Of a DNA stretch of 64,000 nt, positions 61,001-64,000 are shown one piece after another. The notes below the pieces were generated by a model. That model was given only the letters and a program-made list of their open reading frames with translations, was not told where the DNA came from and searched no databases. Location of the stretch: positions 510,340-574,339 of the forward strand of contig VJWN01000001.1 in assembly GCA_007644065.1 (NCBI GenBank). Reading direction: 5' to 3'. The DNA is from Margaritispora aquatica (Eukaryota > Ascomycota > Leotiomycetes > Helotiales > Discinellaceae). The translations under genes and the position numbers were made by a program. Within the stretch, counting starts at the first letter, position 1; every line of letters starts with the position of its first letter.

Positions 61001-61472
61001 CAAGATTGGTGCTGCGGAGGCTTCGGGTACGGTTTGGAAATGGGTCGGAGACCCCTCTGATGTCGACTTCATCTTTCCCGGTCACAACGTCGTCAAAGAC
61101 CGTCCAAACGACGCGCCCCTTGAGAAATGCAAGACTCTCACTGGCTCATCTGTCGCGACCGCCTTTGCCGCTGGTCTCGCGGCTTTAGTATTGTATTGTG
61201 TGCAGCTTGGCGCATTGAATTCGCAGGCTTTGAACGATCGACAAGGCAGTGCTGTCACGATGGAGGATTTCAACGCGATTAAAGGACATGAGAGAATGAA
61301 AGAGGCATTTGCGGCGATCGGGACTAGTCAGGCGAGTGGGAACAAGTATATCGAGGTCTGGGATGTTTTTGGACCGGCTGCGAAGAAGGCGGATAGGGTG
61401 GGGAGAGACGGGAGACTGGAGGTCGTTGCTGACGTTGCGAGTCGCCTGAAGACGAGAAAAACGTTGGAATAG
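58038..61472 (+). CDS. Ankyrin-repeat subtilisin-like serine protease (S8)
   Basis: Six exons: 58038-59340, 59402-59907, 59967-60041, 60178-60289, 60407-60732 and 60786-61472, 1002 aa. An acidic N-terminus leads into ankyrin-like repeats at about 85-245 (DHTLLHMLVEDAKDK, KTALYIAVYKKRNKLVRFI, KTPLHLAVAYDRC), then a basic disordered linker and a helical region. The S8 domain fills the last 340 residues with a complete set of catalytic motifs: Asp693 in IALIDDGVDI, His733 in SGGHGTVMA, Asn825 in FCAANDQG and Ser896 in LTGSSVATAFAAG. There is no signal peptide or obvious propeptide, so it should act in the cytosol, with the ankyrins likely holding a partner or controlling activity. S8 domains occur as effector domains in fungal NLR-type proteins; here it is encoded separately, 2.2 kb from an NLR-like gene. 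Confidence 0.9.
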
Positions 61473-63119
61473 AATTGGCAGCGGGAGTTCTTAAAATTAA
61501 GTTGGGATTAATGCCGCAACCGAGGAAATCCGAAAGACTGGTTGTATTTACCAATTTCCGATAGCAGGTCAGGTCCAATGCGCTGTGCAGTAACTTGGCT
61601 TAATACGCTACTACGTTGCAAATCAATACTGTAAATATAATAAAACTGCCTTAATACCCCTCTAAGAATATTTCTGTCGAATAGTATCGATCCGATTCAA
61701 GTAAAATCTACATGTTAAATTTTGGCTACCTGTCAGATCTCTCTATAATGTACAAGAGATAATCACTGTAAAGACTGTTTGGACTAAAATCAATACAATA
61801 TATAACTAGTACAGAATATTACTCGAGTAAGGTAACGTGAAATCTATTTACCTTACCTAGAGTATTAGTTTGAATTGTTTTCGAGTATCTCTAACTTTAG
61901 TAGAATTCTCTTGTTGTAATTGTTTCTAAAGTACCTAGCGTCCATATACAGCAAAGCAGCCAAAATTATCTACTCTCACGATAAATTTTACAATATTTCA
62001 ACCATAACGCTCTCATTGAGTTAAACTATTCGAGATTCTCTCTCTCAGGCGCTTCGTTTATAATCTTACAAGTTTGTGTATTATGTTCCGTCTACCTACA
62101 GTTGCGACAGGGCCGTACACGTGAATTGTTTCTCGGTTGCTGACTACATCTCTTTTTCGTTTCTATTGAGACCAACAACACTGCTTGACGTCTTATGCAA
62201 TATAGATGCATAAGCTGTATAAGCTGTTGCTGATCGTGAATTTCTTATTTTGTTATAGAGTTTCGGGGTAGGCAGGCCACTGCGAGAGAGTGTACTATCG
62301 AGAGGTAGTACAGCACTTGGTTCAGGATCCATGGCATGATTGGCTCCTTGATGCACAACCATATTGTTGAGAGAAGATAGATATTCGAGCGAGAAAGGGA
62401 ATTTTAGAACAAAAACTTCATTCAATTATATCGAGTTGTCTTGCTTACTAATTAATCTCTACCTCTCGCCGAGAGACAAGTGGTAGGTTGTCGATCTTTA
62501 TCTTTCAGGTGTAAGATTTCGACGCACCATTACCGCCAAGCTATGGGTAAATAATCATACGAGGTCATTTTGCTTTCCCAAGCCACATTAGCTCTAGTAG
62601 CGTACAAGCTAGCCTTAGTACTGGTTAAAATCAAGATTGCCGCCAGTGACAGTGTTAGATTTTGTAATCTTATCTTGTGCGCCTAGGGAGTATTGACTGT
62701 GAGTCATTTGATAAATGAGAAGGTTGTGAGCTACAGCCATCCTTGAAAATGGCGAATGTGATGGCTTCTACTCAGATCAGAGAAATGAAGAGGGGGGTAT
62801 TGAAGTTGTGATGGGAAGGCTGAGGAAACGAAATCGTCGATACTTTATATTCATAGAAACCGCTAAAACCGTAAACGACGCTTAGACTGCCATAGATCCA
62901 ATGAGATTGTTTTAGAACTTTTAGAATTCAATATATACAGATCGTCGTAAAACCTCATTTCTATATTAGAAGTAGTGATATACAAACATAACCGAGATAC
63001 TCGCTTCTACGATTTTGCGCAGAGAGTGGCACGTGATGTGCATTGGAAAATGAAATGGATTAGAACCAGGCCCGACATAATCTTTCAGAGTCAGATCCCA
63101 GAAACAAAATCCAGCTACA
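61473..63119. other. Intergenic 1.65 kb, partly AT-rich
   Basis: AT-rich sequence downstream of the protease gene (61,600-62,050 especially). A 93-codon minus-strand ORF at 62144-62425 has no recognisable feature. No transposon termini seen. Confidence 0.4.
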
Positions 63120-63212
63120 GGGCTTGTGGTTTAGTGGTATAATACTCCCTTAGCATCTAAGATCATCGATCTAAGATGGGAGTGGTCCAGGGTTCGATTC
63201 CCTGCAAGTCCA
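63120..63212 (+). tRNA. tRNA-Ala(AGC), intron-containing
   Basis: The acceptor stem GGGCTTG (63120-63126) pairs with CAAGTCC (63205-63211), with one G-T pair, and the discriminator base is A. The anticodon arm CTCCC/GGGAG encloses loop TTAGCAT with anticodon AGC (63152-63154). The T arm is CAGGG-TTCGATT-CCCTG. A 21-nt intron (63156-63176) sits in the canonical place one base 3' of the anticodon. Internal A box (TGGTTTAGTGG) and B box (GGTTCGATTCC) are present. Mature length is 72 nt before CCA addition. CCA is not fully encoded. Confidence 0.96.
63156..63176 (+). other. tRNA-Ala intron
   Basis: The 21-nt intron reads TCTAAGA-TCATCGA-TCTAAGA, a seven-base direct repeat flanking a spacer. It follows A37, as expected for the tRNA splicing endonuclease. 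Confidence 0.85.
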
Positions 63213-64000
63213 ATTCCAAGAGTTTGAATCTCTCAGCCATTCTTTTTGGTTTTTCTGAAGCCTTTTTCAACTCACTCTTGCTTTTCGATCTTCGTGATAG
63301 CATGTCGGATAAACATCGGCCTTGAAGCTCTTTCAGTGAGAAAAATTAAAGATACTTTAGTTTTGGTCGATATGGGATTATAATAAGAATTCTTTTTGGG
63401 AGGGTTCCGAGTTATACATATATCAAGTTTGTGTGGGAAGGCAAGGGGGATTGGTGGGGCAAAGTGGGGTTAAGCGAGATTTTACCAAATTTCATTATCG
63501 CTGATGGAGAGGCTTGGTCACTTCCTAAATCTCAGCTATCCAGCGCGAAAGATATGTTACAATTTTTTTTTGTTTCATTGATATTTCAATTTTCAATCTC
63601 AGAGCTACACCGCTAATGATGAATTCATATCATTCAGAACGTGGTATAAAACGAATCGCAAAACAATCAAGGAGAATGCAACAAACACGCATATTTGGCA
63701 CCGACAATCTTCTGACTCAATGAAGCTATATTACTAGATGAGGTATCTGGGACCAATTATCATCTATTCTGCTTAGTCAGATTACGTTGGAAGTCCTTCA
63801 CTCAAGACACCGAACTAAATTCTCGACAGATAAACAAGTCCACCTATGTTCAAACAACACCCCAATGTTAGACGTCAAGCTCTGGCTTGTAGGATAATCC
63901 TAGATATAGTTCTGTAGTTAATATATTGGATACTTATATACTTTCAGTATTTCATCAATGTTTTCAATTCAACCACTTAATGTGATTCACTTCAACAAAG
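63213..64000. other. Right-edge flank, 0.8 kb
   Basis: Directly downstream of the tRNA are T-rich stretches, including TTTTT near 63,243, that could serve as Pol III termination. The rest shows no coding signal up to the window end. Confidence 0.4.

Noticed and set aside
62144..62425. 93-codon minus-strand ORF
   Set aside because: No conserved features and AT-rich surroundings; likely chance.

Overview
The window reads as nuclear DNA of a filamentous ascomycete. Genes are interrupted by short introns of about 45-100 nt with GTAAGT/GTATGT-type donors, CTAAC/CTGAC-like branch sequences and CAG/TAG acceptors. Gene families are typical of Pezizomycotina: an alpha/beta-hydrolase-NACHT-ankyrin protein, a fungal DUF1761 protein, a Ser/Thr-rich secreted protein and a fungal P450. 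Protein resemblance suggests a leotiomycete (Helotiales), but that is an inference from memory, not a search.

Layout. 1-3963 (+): 5-oxoprolinase, cut at its 5' end by the window edge. About 3.1 kb without a recognisable gene follows. 7071-8905 (-): six-exon cytochrome P450. 9328-10661 (-): chorismate synthase, sharing a 244-bp divergent promoter with 10906-12442 (+), a mitochondrial lipoate-protein ligase that has a GC-AG intron. 13439-16125 (-): SCY1-like pseudokinase. 17133-18286 (+): Myb/SANT-like protein. 19272-21795 (+): PHD-finger protein. 22732-23829 (-): Lst8. 24735-27596 (-): ribonucleotide reductase large subunit with an MCB-like promoter cluster. About 4 kb without a recognised gene follows. 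31665-32946 (-): SET/TPR protein. 33726-34913 (+): pyridoxamine-phosphate-oxidase-like membrane protein. 35.1-35.9 kb: AT-rich repeat relics and a likely solo LTR. 36614-39366 (+): large secreted Ser/Thr-rich protein. 39513-41023 (-): wrecked M20 amidohydrolase carrying a 234-bp MITE. 41559-42958 (-): membrane-anchored histidine phosphatase. 44043-44714 (+): DUF1761 protein. 45-50 kb: gene-poor, with one weak hypothetical ORF, a C2-like protein and a broken or unresolved gene. 50041-61472: a three-gene block described below. 63120-63212 (+): tRNA-Ala(AGC) with an intron.

Most of the window is housekeeping: aromatic amino acid synthesis, glutathione cycle, lipoylation, dNTP supply and TOR signalling. 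The accessory part is the 50-61.5 kb block. It holds an NLR-like receptor (alpha/beta-hydrolase, NACHT-like, about 20 ankyrin repeats, ZZ finger, acidic tail). Divergent from it are an unrecognised 304-aa protein and an ankyrin-subtilisin protease with a complete D/H/S triad. The receptor's own hydrolase nucleophile and P-loop lysine are missing, while the neighbouring protease looks intact. The idea that the three act together in self/non-self recognition or cell death is an inference from domain type and adjacency.

Gene models were spliced by hand. Every join given for an intact gene keeps the reading frame and was checked against exon length. Intergenic stretches were read by eye only, so unannotated exons may remain there.
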